64,000 nucleotides of DNA from positions 2,180,887-2,244,886 of the forward strand of contig CM030937.1 in the NCBI GenBank assembly GCA_018136815.1. The letters are read 5' to 3'. Numbering within the stretch: position 1 is the stretch's first letter; each line of letters opens with the position of its first letter. Below, in pieces: positions 35,033 to 45,599 of the stretch. The position numbers and the translations under genes are program-made. The stretch comes from Isochrysis galbana (Eukaryota; Haptophyta; Isochrysidales; Isochrysidaceae). The notes under the pieces are model-generated. The model searched no databases. It worked only from the letters and a program-made list of their open reading frames with translations, and had not been told where the DNA came from.

Positions 35033-35428
35033 CAATCTCTGGAGCGACTACAGACATCAGACATGGACGATGGTAGCATGTTTGGCCCGACCTACATCTA
35101 CATAGATTGGGCCCAGTGACTGTGAGAAGTGAGAAGAGCAACATAGGAAGGAGTTACCATTGAGGGCTAAGCTCGCGCGACAAGCCAATGACGTAGGTTC
35201 GCCACCGATGACGTCACCCCTCGGACTAGAAAACTCCATCCTACAAAACAACTGCGGATATACACTTAACACTAAACACGTTCCCTTTATATATCACGTC
35301 TTCCTGCTCTCTTGGCTCTCTTCTCCCCTATCCCCTATATCCCTAAAGTACTCTCTACACTCTCTCATAGGAGTACCCTCTCACATACATACCTGCTGCG
35401 GGGGGAAGGGGGGGGAAGGGGAAGCGCC
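35033..35428. promoter_or_regulatory. upstream region of the DUF3754 gene
   Basis: Mixed sequence ending in a G-run tract (35398-35422) directly before the start codon, which has the context GCGCCATGT. No other feature is seen. Confidence 0.35.
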
Positions 35429-37537
35429 ATGTCGAGCGGCTGGTGGGGCCGCCGCCTGGCTGCCGCGGCAGCGCAGCGGCTTCCGTGGCGGCTTCGCGGC
35501 GACGCCCCGCTGCGCGGCCGCACCCACCGGCGGAGCGCCGCCTCCCACTTGATCAGCGTGCTCGCACGCTCGCTCCACGACGGGAGCAGCGAGGGGAGAG
35601 TCACTGCGGAGCGCTTCGAGCGCCTTGCCACCACACTCAGCCGCATCCTTGCCTCGGAATACCATGCCAAGGCGGTGCAGATGCAGGCGGAGTATGAGGC
35701 TCTCGATCCGACCGGACCTCCTGCAGCCAGCCAATCGCGCCACGACAGCGGGTGGGCAGTACGAGACTCAGGCGACGGAGCGGCGGCACGGCGCTTCAGT
35801 GAGGAGCTTCACGGACTACTGCGCGAGGCTGGCTTTGTCCTCTCGTCGGCCGATGCCTCGAGCCTAGCCGATGCTCGACACTTTGGTGACGAGGCCATCT
35901 GGCACTTGCCCGTCAGCATGAGCTGGACCGAGCTCTCCGGCACGCTGGTCAAGCCTCACAAGGGCGGCTTTGATCCGTATGACGCTGAAGCAGCTGCTGG
36001 ACGCCCTGTGGAGCGGCCGAGCTGGTCAAATAAGCTGATGATCTACCATCGTGGGCAGGGGTGGGCTGAGAAGCGAGGCTACTTCTTGGTACCTAAGCTG
36101 GAGGAAATGGCATGGCGTAGGCTGCGCAACACCTCAGAAGCGGCGAGCGCAGCATTTGATCGTATGGTGCTGAGGTTGCGGCGCATCCTCACTGGAGCAC
36201 GCGAAACTGGCCTTGGACCGATTCGACGGTGGCGGGTGCGTCACCAGGCGGCAATGGCGCGCCTGGCGGTGTCGCGCAAGCACACGTTCAACGGTGACCA
36301 AAGCTCGTCGCCGGCTGGTGACATGTGTACCGGCGGCACGGCTGCCGCAAGAGGCGGTGAGGCGAACTCGGATGCAACGGGTAGCACAGGCGCGCTGATG
36401 AGTGCTCGAGAAGCTCGCGAGGCCGCGGTAACAGCCAAGGCGGTGGCGGAAGCCGGAGTAGTGCTCACCGCGGCTCACGATGCCCTCGCTGCCGCGCGCA
36501 GTCTGGTGGCACCTTCGCCTCCGCCTAAGCCTGCGAGCGCAGACGCGCGCCGGCCCATCACTGTGGGTACGCTTCCGCTCTCATGGTTGTCGCTCTTTGA
36601 GCAAAGCGTGCTGACGGCTCCGACTTATGGGCACGTGTTGCTGGCGTATCGCCACAAGAACCCATCGCTCGCTGCGTCGCGGAATCCTCACCATGTCGCT
36701 CTTGCGCTCTTCCGCGAGGTACCGCAATTCGATCTTGAGTTGTTGCTTCCTCATCAGCAAGTGCAAATGCCGCCTCTTCAGCGTGCACAATTCATACTCT
36801 TCTCTGGACTCGGAGCCCTCGCAGGCTGGCCTTTGCTCTATCATGAGACCCTCTCAAAGACTGGCCTCATCACTCTCTACACGCTCGCCGCACTCGCTGC
36901 ACGCACAGCGCTACGGTGGAGGGCGTCCAAACAATTGTACCAGCAATTGCTTGTCTCGTACCAGTCAAGCTCGCGCCTCGGCTCATCCGATGGTGCACTG
37001 CTATACGTGCTGCAGATGGCGGAGGCGGAGCAGACCAAGCGCACCTTGCTTGCGCTGTATGAGCTCGCTGCACTGCAGCTGCGCGCTCGGGGACGCACAG
37101 CCTCCATGCCGGAGGAGGTAGTCGGTCAGCGAGGTCGTAGGGTACTCAGCGAGTGGTCCGAACTCGCACCGCTCGGGCTCACACTGCACGCCCCGGACGA
37201 AGGGTGTTGCAGCCACTTAATGCGCCTTGGTCTTGCTGTAGCCGAGGCGCCTGGCATGCGCTCCGCTGCGAGGGACGCCGATGGTGCGGGGTGGGGGGAG
37301 GAGATGGGCGGGGCAAGCCAGCTAAGGGTGCGTTTGCGCTCCCTTGACGAGGCGGTACGCATAGCGAACAAGCATTGGGAAATGCTCGGCGATGGTTCAA
37401 TAGCCGAGGCTGGGAGCACAATGGCGGCGCAAGCGCAGGAAAGCGCCACTAGTGAGGCTGAGAAGCGTGAGAAGCAGGCGACTCGCAAGCCCGACTTGGA
37501 GAAGGAAATACTCGAGTACGAGGAGAGATGGTGCTGA
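35429..37537 (+). CDS. DUF3754 / TMEM143-like membrane protein
   Basis: 702 residues. I chose ATG 35429 because the upstream extension starts only at TTG. The N-terminus (MSSGWWGRRLAAAAAQRLPW) is Arg/Ala-rich without acidic residues, as in mitochondrial targeting sequences. Family landmarks: IYHRGQGWAEKRG (about 205), FREVPQFDLELLLPHQQVQM (about 427-446, the family's F-x-D/E-I/V-P...LE-LLP signature), a hydrophobic segment (about 452-495) and the helix LYVLQMAEAEQTKRTLLALY that normally follows. TMEM143/DUF3754 proteins are organelle membrane proteins of unknown biochemical role. An Ala-rich insertion (about 270-370) separates the two conserved halves. The tail is charged. Confidence 0.8.
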   Translation: MSSGWWGRRLAAAAAQRLPWRLRGDAPLRGRTHRRSAASHLISVLARSLHDGSSEGRVTAERFERLATTLSRILASEYHAKAVQMQAEYEALDPTGPPAASQSRHDSGWAVRDSGDGAAARRFSEELHGLLREAGFVLSSADASSLADARHFGDEAIWHLPVSMSWTELSGTLVKPHKGGFDPYDAEAAAGRPVERPSWSNKLMIYHRGQGWAEKRGYFLVPKLEEMAWRRLRNTSEAASAAFDRMVLRLRRILTGARETGLGPIRRWRVRHQAAMARLAVSRKHTFNGDQSSSPAGDMCTGGTAAARGGEANSDATGSTGALMSAREAREAAVTAKAVAEAGVVLTAAHDALAAARSLVAPSPPPKPASADARRPITVGTLPLSWLSLFEQSVLTAPTYGHVLLAYRHKNPSLAASRNPHHVALALFREVPQFDLELLLPHQQVQMPPLQRAQFILFSGLGALAGWPLLYHETLSKTGLITLYTLAALAARTALRWRASKQLYQQLLVSYQSSSRLGSSDGALLYVLQMAEAEQTKRTLLALYELAALQLRARGRTASMPEEVVGQRGRRVLSEWSELAPLGLTLHAPDEGCCSHLMRLGLAVAEAPGMRSAARDADGAGWGEEMGGASQLRVRLRSLDEAVRIANKHWEMLGDGSIAEAGSTMAAQAQESATSEAEKREKQATRKPDLEKEILEYEERWC

Positions 37538-37890
37538 AAGATCTTGACTGCCCACGGGGGGCTCGTGAAGATGAGAAAATGGTGCATGGCAGCGCAGAGA
37601 TGCTGAACGCAACCGCATGCATGCATTCAAGGGTGTTCATCAAGGTGACATAGACCGGTATCACTACTAGTGAATAGGAGAGTGAGAAGCGAGCGCGCTA
37701 CGTTGCGATTCATGTGTCATCAATGGCAATAGCGGCTTGCCGCCCCAATAATTGCGCGTGCATGAGCGGTGAATGAGAATGAGAATGAAAGGATGTTCTA
37801 TCGAATGTCTAAGATGGGGCAGGCTCATTCATCCGCACACGCACTCTTCTCGGATGGGGTAACAGAGAAGTGTTATCGTTATTAGCCATA
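37538..37890. other. intergenic, no gene seen
   Basis: 3' flank of the DUF3754 gene; mixed sequence. Confidence 0.5.
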
Positions 37891-38295
37891 TTACACACCG
37901 CCGCATTGCGACCTACAACCGATGCTCCGTGGACGTGATCTGCTATGCCATACTATGCCGCCTCTGCGGCCACACGCCGAGTCCTCCACCCATTTCGGGA
38001 CGTGCCCGGCCCTAGACGACATATTCGACACAATCCATGAGCTGAGGAAGAGCATGGCCAGGAAGAAGTCTACATCGAGCAACTCGATCGGCCGCGCGTA
38101 CATGTACGAATCGTGGCCGTTGGCGCCAATGTAGCACTTGTACTTGTTGGAGTTCGTCACAAGGGTTTGCCGAAACTCCTTCGTCAGGAACTTGTCGAAC
38201 CACAGAAACGGGTGTGCCGCCGCGTGAAGTAGGCTACTTGATGTCGACACTGCTGGTCGGCCACGTGAATGCAATCGCAGGCGGGCTGCGTGCAA
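37891..38295 (-). mobile_element. piggyBac-like transposase fragment
   Basis: About 65 residues in the middle of this frame (FDKFLTKEFRQTLVTNSNKY, then ARPIELLDVDFFLAMLFLSS) fit the start of the piggyBac (DDE_Tnp_1_7) transposase fold: a short helix, an asparagine-containing NKY block, then a hydrophobic helix after an acidic residue. The catalytic DDE part is absent. The acidic frame at 39231-39593 could be its N-terminus, separated by low-complexity sequence. The assignment rests on pattern memory and is tentative. Confidence 0.45.
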
Positions 38296-39230
38296 GGATT
38301 CTCAGACACTGCATAGCAAGGGGCCTGGGTTGGGAGTAGATGGCGCGGCTGGTGGGCAGAGGACTCAGGCTGTGAGGGTGTAGCTTGGTGAGGAGGCTGA
38401 GACTCGGAGGCGCACGCAAGGGGATGGTGAGAGAGGGAGTGGGAATGAAAGGGGAGAGGCTGTGATGGAAAGTGGAGGATCGCGGGCTGCGAAGTGATGC
38501 AGCTGCCGGCGTAGTGGGGGAGTGAAGGTGGCATTGCGGGTGAGGTGTGCTGTGCGACACAGGTGGTGGGTTGAGTTGTGGAGGCTGAGTGAGAGTGAGG
38601 GTGAGGAAGCTGTGGTTGTTGGTGAAGCTCAGGGGAAAGAGGATGGGGATGTGAGGCGTGAGACTGTGACACGCCTCCGCTACCATGTGGTGAGTGAAGT
38701 GAGGCTGTGGCTGTGGTGTGCGGTGGGATGAAAGGGCTGTGGAATGTAATATGTGATGTACAACCCGAAGGGAGCATGCGGGGCAAGGCGACACGAACGG
38801 GGAAAGCGCACGCGGGCGAGACTGAGATCGAGGGGCCGATCTCAGCCGACATGGGGACACACGAGACAAGGACGGGGCACAAGAGCACACGGAGCAAGGG
38901 CACAGGGCGCTCGAGCGATGGCGCTGAGCAAGAGCCTGCCGAAGGAGAAACAACACGCGGGGGGGAGAGAGACACGCGGGAAAAGAAAGATGAAAAGAGG
39001 CTGGAAGCTCAAGGAAAACACTCGAGGGAGAGATGAGAAAAGAAGGGGGGAAAGCGTCCGCGCGATGGCATGATGGGAGGGAACGAGAGAAGAGAGAAGG
39101 AAGGTATCGCGCGGACGGGATCCTCTCATATGCGAGAGGAGGGGAACGAAAGGGAGAGAAGAAAGAGAGCGAAGGGCACCCGGCAGAGGGCGGGAGCGAC
39201 CTAAAAATGGAACAAGTGTACAAAGTGTAC
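38296..39230. other. low-complexity spacer
   Basis: The minus strand stays open in two frames for hundreds of codons, but the translation is Pro/Ser/His/Leu-rich (short T/C/A words such as CACTCAC). This is expected of C/T-rich sequence and not of a gene. 38930-39200 is purine-rich on the plus strand. Confidence 0.6.
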
Positions 39231-39593
39231 AAGCGCCCCCCCTACCCGCAACAGGTCTCCTTGCTTGTCCTCCTCCCTCTCCTCCTCCTCCTCTTCTTCC
39301 ATCTCGTCACCCTCCTCCCCCTCCTTGTCGGAAGCGTAGTCCTCCTCCTCGACCATGTCTTCGGCCTAGATGAGGAGGTTGCAGTTGTCGTCGTCGTCCG
39401 ATGGAAGCCCACCTTCGGGCTCCTCGGCGAAGCAGTCCTCCTCCTCCACCTCCATGGACGGGTCCTCTGCCCACGCGGTGGCCTCTAGCCAAAGAGCCCG
39501 CGCCTGCGGCGCGGCGCCGCGTGTCGGGGGAACAACAACACACAGGGAAAATGTGGACCGTTTTGCGACGTGGTAAACGACCTCTGACACCAC
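39231..39593 (-). pseudogene. acidic ORF, possible transposase N-terminus
   Basis: The frame to 39366 encodes EVEEEDCFAEEPEGG and DDDDNCN. The same frame continues after a stop with further Glu/Asp-rich sequence. Such acidic leaders occur in piggyBac-type transposases and in many nuclear proteins. I cannot decide which. Confidence 0.25.
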
Positions 39594-39966
39594 TTTCTCA
39601 CGTAAAAACTATGTTTATTTGTTAAAGTGAAGCATGCAAATGGCTGCTTCTGCTTCGCCTCTTGGCCTATTTTCACCATAATTACGTACTAGAACATCGA
39701 CATACTACGTGGTATATGTGTGGGAATATGGGGAGCAGGATGTCCCTGAGGGTCTCCCAGCACCCCATGGCCACCCGTCAAGGCGCTGGCAAGCAATTAC
39801 TAAATATATAGTTTGAAGCAGCCATTTGCATGCTCCGGCAGTAAAGAGTTAAAAGGTTTTGTTAGCCCCCCCTATTTTTCTCCTTTTCGAAAACTTCTTC
39901 CCGCGCCCTCCCTGTGGAAGCCCTGCCGCGCGAACGAGGAGTCGGTCCCGACGGCTTTGGAACGGC
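39594..39966. other. intergenic, no gene seen
   Basis: Leads into the OB-fold gene. The frame of that gene stays open upstream to about 39859 without an ATG, so a longer N-terminus from an upstream exon is possible. Confidence 0.45.
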
Positions 39967-41004
39967 ATGCCGACGTCAAGTCTGCCGCACCTGGCTCCGC
40001 AAGGCGAAGGAGAGGAGACGGTGGTGCACGGGCCGATCGAGCTTACGGTGGTGTATGCACACGACATAGGCCACCCGCGCGAAGACGCTCGGCCATGTGG
40101 CCGTGGTCAATGGCTGCTCACGCTGACCGACGGGAGCACGCAATGTATGGCCTTCGAGTCAGTCCCGCTACCCGAGCTTGACGAACGCTCGGCGGCAGGA
40201 CGACTGCTCTGCTCTGGTGCTCGAATTGAGGTCTCTTCATGCCGCGTGTTCGCTGGTGTACTCTGTCTGACGCCTGGGTGCACAAGACTTCTCGGAGGGG
40301 TGGGAACTCCCGAAGTAGATCAAACATCGCAACTAAGCTCAGAGTGGCCCGAATGCCTGCGTATCGCGGCTTCGCCGAAAGCTGCCCCCAAATTCGCGCG
40401 ATACGTTCCTGTGGACTGCGGAACCAAGTCGCAGTCGCATTCCTTGGTGCCGATGGTGATGCGATCCACTCGATCACAATTGGTTGAAAGCAATGCCTTG
40501 CTGCCATGCCCATGTCCAAAACATGTGGCATCCGTTGGGAAAAGCATGGCGGAGGCAAGCTCTGCGCCTGCAGCCTTTCTGGAAGCTTCATGTTCTCTTC
40601 CGGGGGCGCATCTTGAAGATGCGCTAGCGAACGCCTTACACCCAAGGCAATGTCAAGTCGAATCATACACGGAATCATTTGGTGAGGTCATACTAGAGGA
40701 CTCCAACGATTTGGAAACTCCAGATGTCCCAGCCATCGGGGATGGCTCGCTTGCGGTGGATTCAATAGATGACGCTGCACTGATTGCGCAATTTGTTGCT
40801 GCAGGGCTATCTTTGGAAGAGGTGCATGCAGAGCTTGGGCTCCCTTTACCCACGAGTGTTGCCGAAAGCATTAGTGACCGTTGTCTATCAGCCCACAGTA
40901 GCGGGCGTCGTAGAGAGAGACGAGCTCATTCGAATTCGAAGGAGGCGGATTTGTCGGGAAATGGGGGTAGGCTCCGTGGGGGGAGGGGACGCGGGCGCTA
41001 CTGA
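39967..41004 (+). CDS. RMI1/TDRD3-like OB-fold protein
   Basis: 345 residues from ATG 39967. Residues about 20-110 match the OB-fold of RMI1/TDRD3: a PIELTVVYAHDIG strand region, LLTLTDGSTQCMAFESVPLP, and a closing LCLTPGCTRLLGG, where the family has a conserved LGG. In animals and plants this domain binds topoisomerase III in the RecQ-TopoIII-RMI dissolvasome or in TDRD3-TOP3B complexes. The middle is unstructured. Residues about 265-295 (ALIAQFVAAGLSLEEVHAEL) may be a UBA/CUE-like helix set, and the C-terminus is an RGG-type motif (GGRLRGGRGRGRY). No Tudor domain is present. RMI1 versus TDRD3 cannot be decided. Confidence 0.65.
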   Translation: MPTSSLPHLAPQGEGEETVVHGPIELTVVYAHDIGHPREDARPCGRGQWLLTLTDGSTQCMAFESVPLPELDERSAAGRLLCSGARIEVSSCRVFAGVLCLTPGCTRLLGGVGTPEVDQTSQLSSEWPECLRIAASPKAAPKFARYVPVDCGTKSQSHSLVPMVMRSTRSQLVESNALLPCPCPKHVASVGKSMAEASSAPAAFLEASCSLPGAHLEDALANALHPRQCQVESYTESFGEVILEDSNDLETPDVPAIGDGSLAVDSIDDAALIAQFVAAGLSLEEVHAELGLPLPTSVAESISDRCLSAHSSGRRRERRAHSNSKEADLSGNGGRLRGGRGRGRY

Positions 41005-41729
41005 TAGTGAATCCAAAAGGTTGTCTTGGAGGGTGGTGCACGCACAAATCCACAGTGCATATGCATATGCGCCGCAGCGCGCTTCCCCCCCCCCCCCCCC
41101 CCAAACGCCAGGCAGGGTGGCATGGGCCTTCGCGGCTTGAATATGAAAACCCCGTCGAAAGCCCTAAACGCTTTAGGGCGGTCAAACAGGATATTTTTAT
41201 TACGAGCTCGAGTTAAAAACATGACCATCTCAGGTTTTAGGTTTGAAGGAAGTTTGAGGATATATTCCAGTAGAAAGTTCCCAATACCAATACACATACA
41301 CACACTGCACCAACACCGAGCACATATCTATCCGGGGCCCATCGGGACCCAGATAGAACCCCCCTTGGGCTCCCACGACAAAATGTTAACGATACCTAGG
41401 GGTAGGCCAAAATATCCACGATTTTTCGCCCAAATATCCATGGGGGATATCTCCGATATATCTCAAAGTTCAGCCCAAATATCTCAAGCGAAATATCCAT
41501 AGATATCTCTCGCTTTCGCGTCTATTGCACCGCATCCCCGCGCGCATCGCCACACATGCGCATGCCACCGTGTCCACCAAACCTAAAATCTAGGCCTTGG
41601 TTGCTCCTTCTCACACTATCCTTAATATTCCTAATCTAACACCAATACAATACATGTGGTGTGATGATGATGCATAGGTAACACAAACATTATTCATTAT
41701 TCGATTACAGACACTAACGGACGACACGA
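41005..41729. other. gene-free region with ATATCC cluster
   Basis: It holds a C-run (about 41082-41102), an 8-bp-arm hairpin GCCCTAAA-cgc-TTTAGGGC (41161-41179), and a cluster of AAATATCC/GATATCTC words (41399-41505) that mirrors clusters elsewhere in the window on the other strand. Confidence 0.6.
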
Positions 41730-42535
41730 TCACTTCGACACACGGTCTCGCTGGTTGCTATTAAATCGCAACATGATGGAGGCCTCAACCTGATCCGCCA
41801 AAGATTTAACACGATCAACACCAAAGACACACTGGAGCAATGAGAAGACACGCTCACAAGATGCAGAATTAGGACTAAGAGAAAATGCAATCCTTGCTGC
41901 GATGGCCCATGTTGGGAACTTCGTATGATTGGCGGCCCACCAAGCTAATACATCTGAGGTAAATGATTCGACGTCCCTATGGTCGATTTGAATCCCCCGG
42001 CATGCCACGACGTAGTCCGGAAGCTCTCTCTGGAGCAGCTGAGTGACGCCTGGGATGTGAGCAAAGCAAGGTATTTCTGCAAGCTGGTGCACCCACCCGG
42101 GATCTACGTGGCCGCATACGAACGCCGGGTTAAAAGCGCGGAGAAGTCCCGTGATGCGATGTTGCTCTCCACACCAATAGGGAGTGGCACACTTATCAGT
42201 GAGACGATTCTCCAAATAGTCGAATGCCCCCTTCACCTTAGCCACGAGTGTCCTCCAATGAGGGAGGGCACACACATCTATAGCACTCCTCGCCTCGTTC
42301 TCGTTGTCTATCACGAGTGTCGAACCGTCGGCGTAAGAGATGGTCCAGGTCGAATGCCCCACAGCAGAAAAACTGCCTCTGTACCATTGGTTATGGGGAG
42401 CTTCAAAGTACTCCATCGTTGCAAGGCCCACCAGAATTGGCTCGCTGCTCCTTAGGATAGCCGCCACATTCGGCAGGTCCCCTGCCTCCTTGCCCAACCG
42501 ACGGCCGCGTTCGCGCACCTTCGTTCTTCGTTGGC
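41730..42535 (-). mobile_element. hAT transposase C-terminal fragment
   Basis: The frame opens behind a TAA near 42540 with no early ATG and ends at 41730. Its last 80 residues show the hAT dimerisation domain: DVLAWWAANHTKFPTWAIAA followed by SLSPNSASCERVFSLLQCVF and a final LRFNSN. The upstream part lies in the region of the catalytic/insertion domain and is not complete. This is a truncated, inactive hAT-superfamily DNA transposon. Confidence 0.8.
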
Positions 42536-43706
42536 ATTAGGCCTGCTATGCGCTATGCTTAGTTTCGGGTTTCTCCTTCAGAGCGTCCCAATCTCGGGTA
42601 AGTCGGGTGTGTTATCCATCTCGCTCCCTCTTTTGTCGAGCCTAGCTCCTCGCTGTTTAGGGAGGGGGATCTGTCCCATAATAGGGCGTGGACATCCATC
42701 CGCGTCTATGGCCTCCATGAACCATTTGGGCGGGACAGCCGTGGATTACATCTCCCCTGCTCTAGGCACCAAATGAAGGTCGGGCGCCCGATAGCGCAAA
42801 CGGATCTCGGGGAAATCGCGTGTCATGAAACAACGGCCCCGAAATAACTAACCTTGAGCCTTATCGGCCCCGCGGCGCGACCGCGACCGCCAGTTCTGTG
42901 CACTGTTGTTAGAGCCCTAACGCGTGTGCAGAGGGGGGGCGAAGGGGCCGGTAAAACCCACCATTTTCCTCGGCAATTTTTCGTGGAGGCAGGTAAGCCC
43001 CCCAGGAGTTTTTTCTTGGGCTTCGGATAACGATAAAAAATGCAAATGCAGCCCCCCCGCATGTTAGTAGTTATAAATCACTATTTGATCGCCCTAGATT
43101 CATACCCATGTATGTTGATTCGCTCATTTCTATCACATGCACATGCTGCTATTGAAGCACAAGGGCCATCAGCAATTCAAGAATTTGCTGCGCGCCACCC
43201 GCGAATGCTGCGCCTACTGCTTGCGTCGTTAGCACTTGCCTAATGAGATTCCCGAATCTGTGATCACGTGCCCTCATCAAGAGAAAGAGCATCCATCTCG
43301 AGTTCTCGATGGTATCCAAACCCATTCGAACTGCAGCAGTGAGCCCGTAATGCAGGGAACGTTAAGAGAGGCAAACGAATGGGAACGGACCAAAAGCAGC
43401 ATGTCCTGCGTGTCGAGAAGAGAGGCAAGGATGTGCGTAAGTGGCCAACAAGCGGAGAGTCACGTTCTGTTTACGCTCTGCACCTGCACCACGGCGCAAT
43501 GCCAGCAGGTTGTAGGGGTCGCACGTGAGGTGGGCACAGCGTGCAGAATCCGAGTGAAAAAGCAGTAGCATCAGAGTACTCACGAATGCGGGACGACGTT
43601 GCCGTGTTCAGGTGGCAAAATTTTCACAGTGACCCAGAACGCTCACCGCCACTTGCACAAAAGAGAGCATGCGGGGAGGCATCGCTCGATCCCTTGTTAG
43701 CCAAGG
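42536..43706. other. intergenic, no gene seen
   Basis: Several frames of 60-110 codons on both strands have no recognisable content. No repeats stand out. Confidence 0.45.
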
Positions 43707-44294
43707 CTAGACTTCCCCAGAAACAAGTCGTTTATGTAGGCTCCGCTGCGCCTTTGATGGTGTCCTAGCTGGTGACCATCCCCGTGAGAAAGGCCAGATT
43801 TTGCGTGAGCGAGGCGTCCCGGCATCCATGTGCAGCGACAACCGGCTGGGAAGCGGTTCGAAGCCGTTGTCAGCAGCGGGTGGACTCCGGTATTCTTTGT
43901 CTGGCGAGGTCACATCGTTCGACGATGACCGTCCCATCCAGAACGGCCGTCCTTCTCCTCTTGTGAGCGCAGCGCTCGAGGCGTGCTTCGCAGCAAGCTT
44001 CACATCGACACATTCGAGCTGCCTCTTCAGCTCTGCGAGCTGCCTCTCGAGAGTCTTGATCTGCATACGCTGTTCGGCGTTAGAACGCATAAGTTCTGCG
44101 ATCTGCGCGCTCGAGTCATCCTCCCGCGCCATGCGCTCGCGCTCCGCCTGCTGCGCTGCGTTGACCGCGAGCGCGAGCTCTGCGTCGGCCTCACCGAGTG
44201 CGTCCAGCAGCACAGTCTCAATTGGCGGCGGCACGCGGAGGGTGGAGCGACTGAATGAGTGGAAAAGGCCGTGAAAGAGGCTTGTGCTCGACAT
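43707..44294 (-). CDS. small coiled-coil protein, unknown function
   Basis: 195 residues from ATG 44294 (MSSTSLFHGLFHSF). The longer open frame upstream is only a translated C/T tract. Residues about 25-105 form a coiled coil (AELALAVNAAQQAERERMAR, then MQIKTLERQLAELKRQLE). The C-terminus is Ser/Arg/Trp-containing and unstructured. Like the gene at 30196-30960, it is short, coiled and preceded by a very long pyrimidine tract on its coding strand. No family is recognised. Confidence 0.55.
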   Translation of the reverse strand: MSSTSLFHGLFHSFSRSTLRVPPPIETVLLDALGEADAELALAVNAAQQAERERMAREDDSSAQIAELMRSNAEQRMQIKTLERQLAELKRQLECVDVKLAAKHASSAALTRGEGRPFWMGRSSSNDVTSPDKEYRSPPAADNGFEPLPSRLSLHMDAGTPRSRKIWPFSRGWSPARTPSKAQRSLHKRLVSGEV

Positions 44295-44394
44295 ACAGCG
44301 CTTCTGCCTAGGCCTCGGGCAGCGGGAGATCCGAGGTGAGACGAGGGCGAAAAGGCAGAGAAAGAATGGGGGGCTCCTCACGAGCCCGCACGCA

Positions 44395-45010
44395 CAGCGG
44401 GCTGAGAGAGGGGAGAGGGATAGGGAGGAGAGAGGGGGGGGGGAAGGTAAGAGAAGGAGGGAAGGGGGGGAGGAGAGAGAGAGAAGGGGGGGGGGAGGGG
44501 GGGAGCGCGCGAAAGGGAGTATATGTATATGTATGTGTGTGTGTATGTATGTGAGAGAGAGAGAGAGAGAGCGGAGAGAGAGACGGGGAGAGTAGAGAAG
44601 AGAAGAGAGGAGAGATCGAGAGAGAGAGGGGGGGGGGGGGGGAGGGGGGGGGGGGAGAGACGGAGGGAGAGAGTGAGAGTGAGAGAGAGAGGGAGGGAGG
44701 AAGAGGGGAGAAAGAGCGAGAGAATTAGAAGAATAAACAAGGAGGAGGAGAGAGGGAGCAGACGGAGACACGAGTAGCAGCAGGGAGGCGATGATAAGGC
44801 AAAAGAGAGGAGAAGGGGGGAAGGTGGAGAGAAGAAGAGGAAACAGGAAAAAAGGGGAGAAGAAGAGAGGGACACAGGACAGAGAGAAGAGAAAGGAAGG
44901 AGAGAGGAGGAAAGATAAGGAAAACGAGTGAAAATGCGAAAACTAACATGCGGAGATGAGAGAAGAGGAGAGGGAGAGAGAAGGAGGAAGGATGAGCGAG
45001 AGAGAGAAGT
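44395..45010. repeat. long G/A-rich tract
   Basis: More than 600 bp of almost pure G and A on the plus strand, with GA microsatellite, G-runs up to about 14 and a TATGTGTG patch near 44520-44550. It lies just upstream of the coiled-coil gene, whose coding strand reads C/T. Confidence 0.9.
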
Positions 45011-45599
45011 ATCCAACCCTCTTTGCAAGTACTTAGTAGAGTACGCGTAAGCAAGAGGAAGGATGTAAATATAGGAGTTCACATCGTTATGAGGAGGAGC
45101 GGGAGTTGTGGGTTAGACGGTTAGACCCGTTTTCTATTTTGGGATAGAGCGCTAGTGCAATAGTTGCTCCAGCGTGGCTCGGGCGCGCGATGGGCGTTCG
45201 TCCCCAGACCACACACCCAAATGGAGTTTCCCGACACCATCCAGAATTTCATTCACCCGACTCCCGGCGGCGAGGAGGGCCAAAGCGCCGCGCTAGCCGC
45301 CCTACATGGGAGATACGGACCATCGGCCCCCCAGATACGGTAGGTAGATACGGCTGTATCTCGGTCAACTCCCAGATACGGCCAGATACGGTGCTAGATA
45401 CAAATACAGACCAAATACCGGGGCGGGGGGTTACGCGGCGCGCGTAGGAGGTAGGAGGCGTGGCGCGCGCGCAGGAGGCCGCGCAGCCCCGAAGCGTGAG
45501 GCCCTGGTGGGATTGGGGATTGGGGTTGGGAGCTCGCGATCCGAAAAAGGGCCATCCCCGCATCATGGCCTACTATGTCCTTGATGTGGTTAGAGACTC
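45011..45599. other. gene-free region with GATACGG cluster
   Basis: Between 45306 and 45420 the word GATACGG recurs about six times (AGATACGG, GATACGGTA and similar), together with GATACAAATAC. No gene is seen. Confidence 0.55.

Noticed and set aside
38184-39232. Long overlapping minus-strand frames (264 and 332 codons)
   Set aside because: Both are Pro/Ser/His/Leu low complexity from C/T-rich DNA and overlap each other in two frames.
41161-41179. CCCTAAA/TTTAGGG words resembling a plant-type telomere repeat
   Set aside because: There is one copy on each arm of a short hairpin and no tandem array, so it is not an interstitial telomere.
44295-44771. Upstream extension of the coiled-coil gene at 43707
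   Set aside because: It is a translated C/T repeat tract (Ser/Leu/Pro runs); the ATG at 44294 starts the first non-repetitive sequence.
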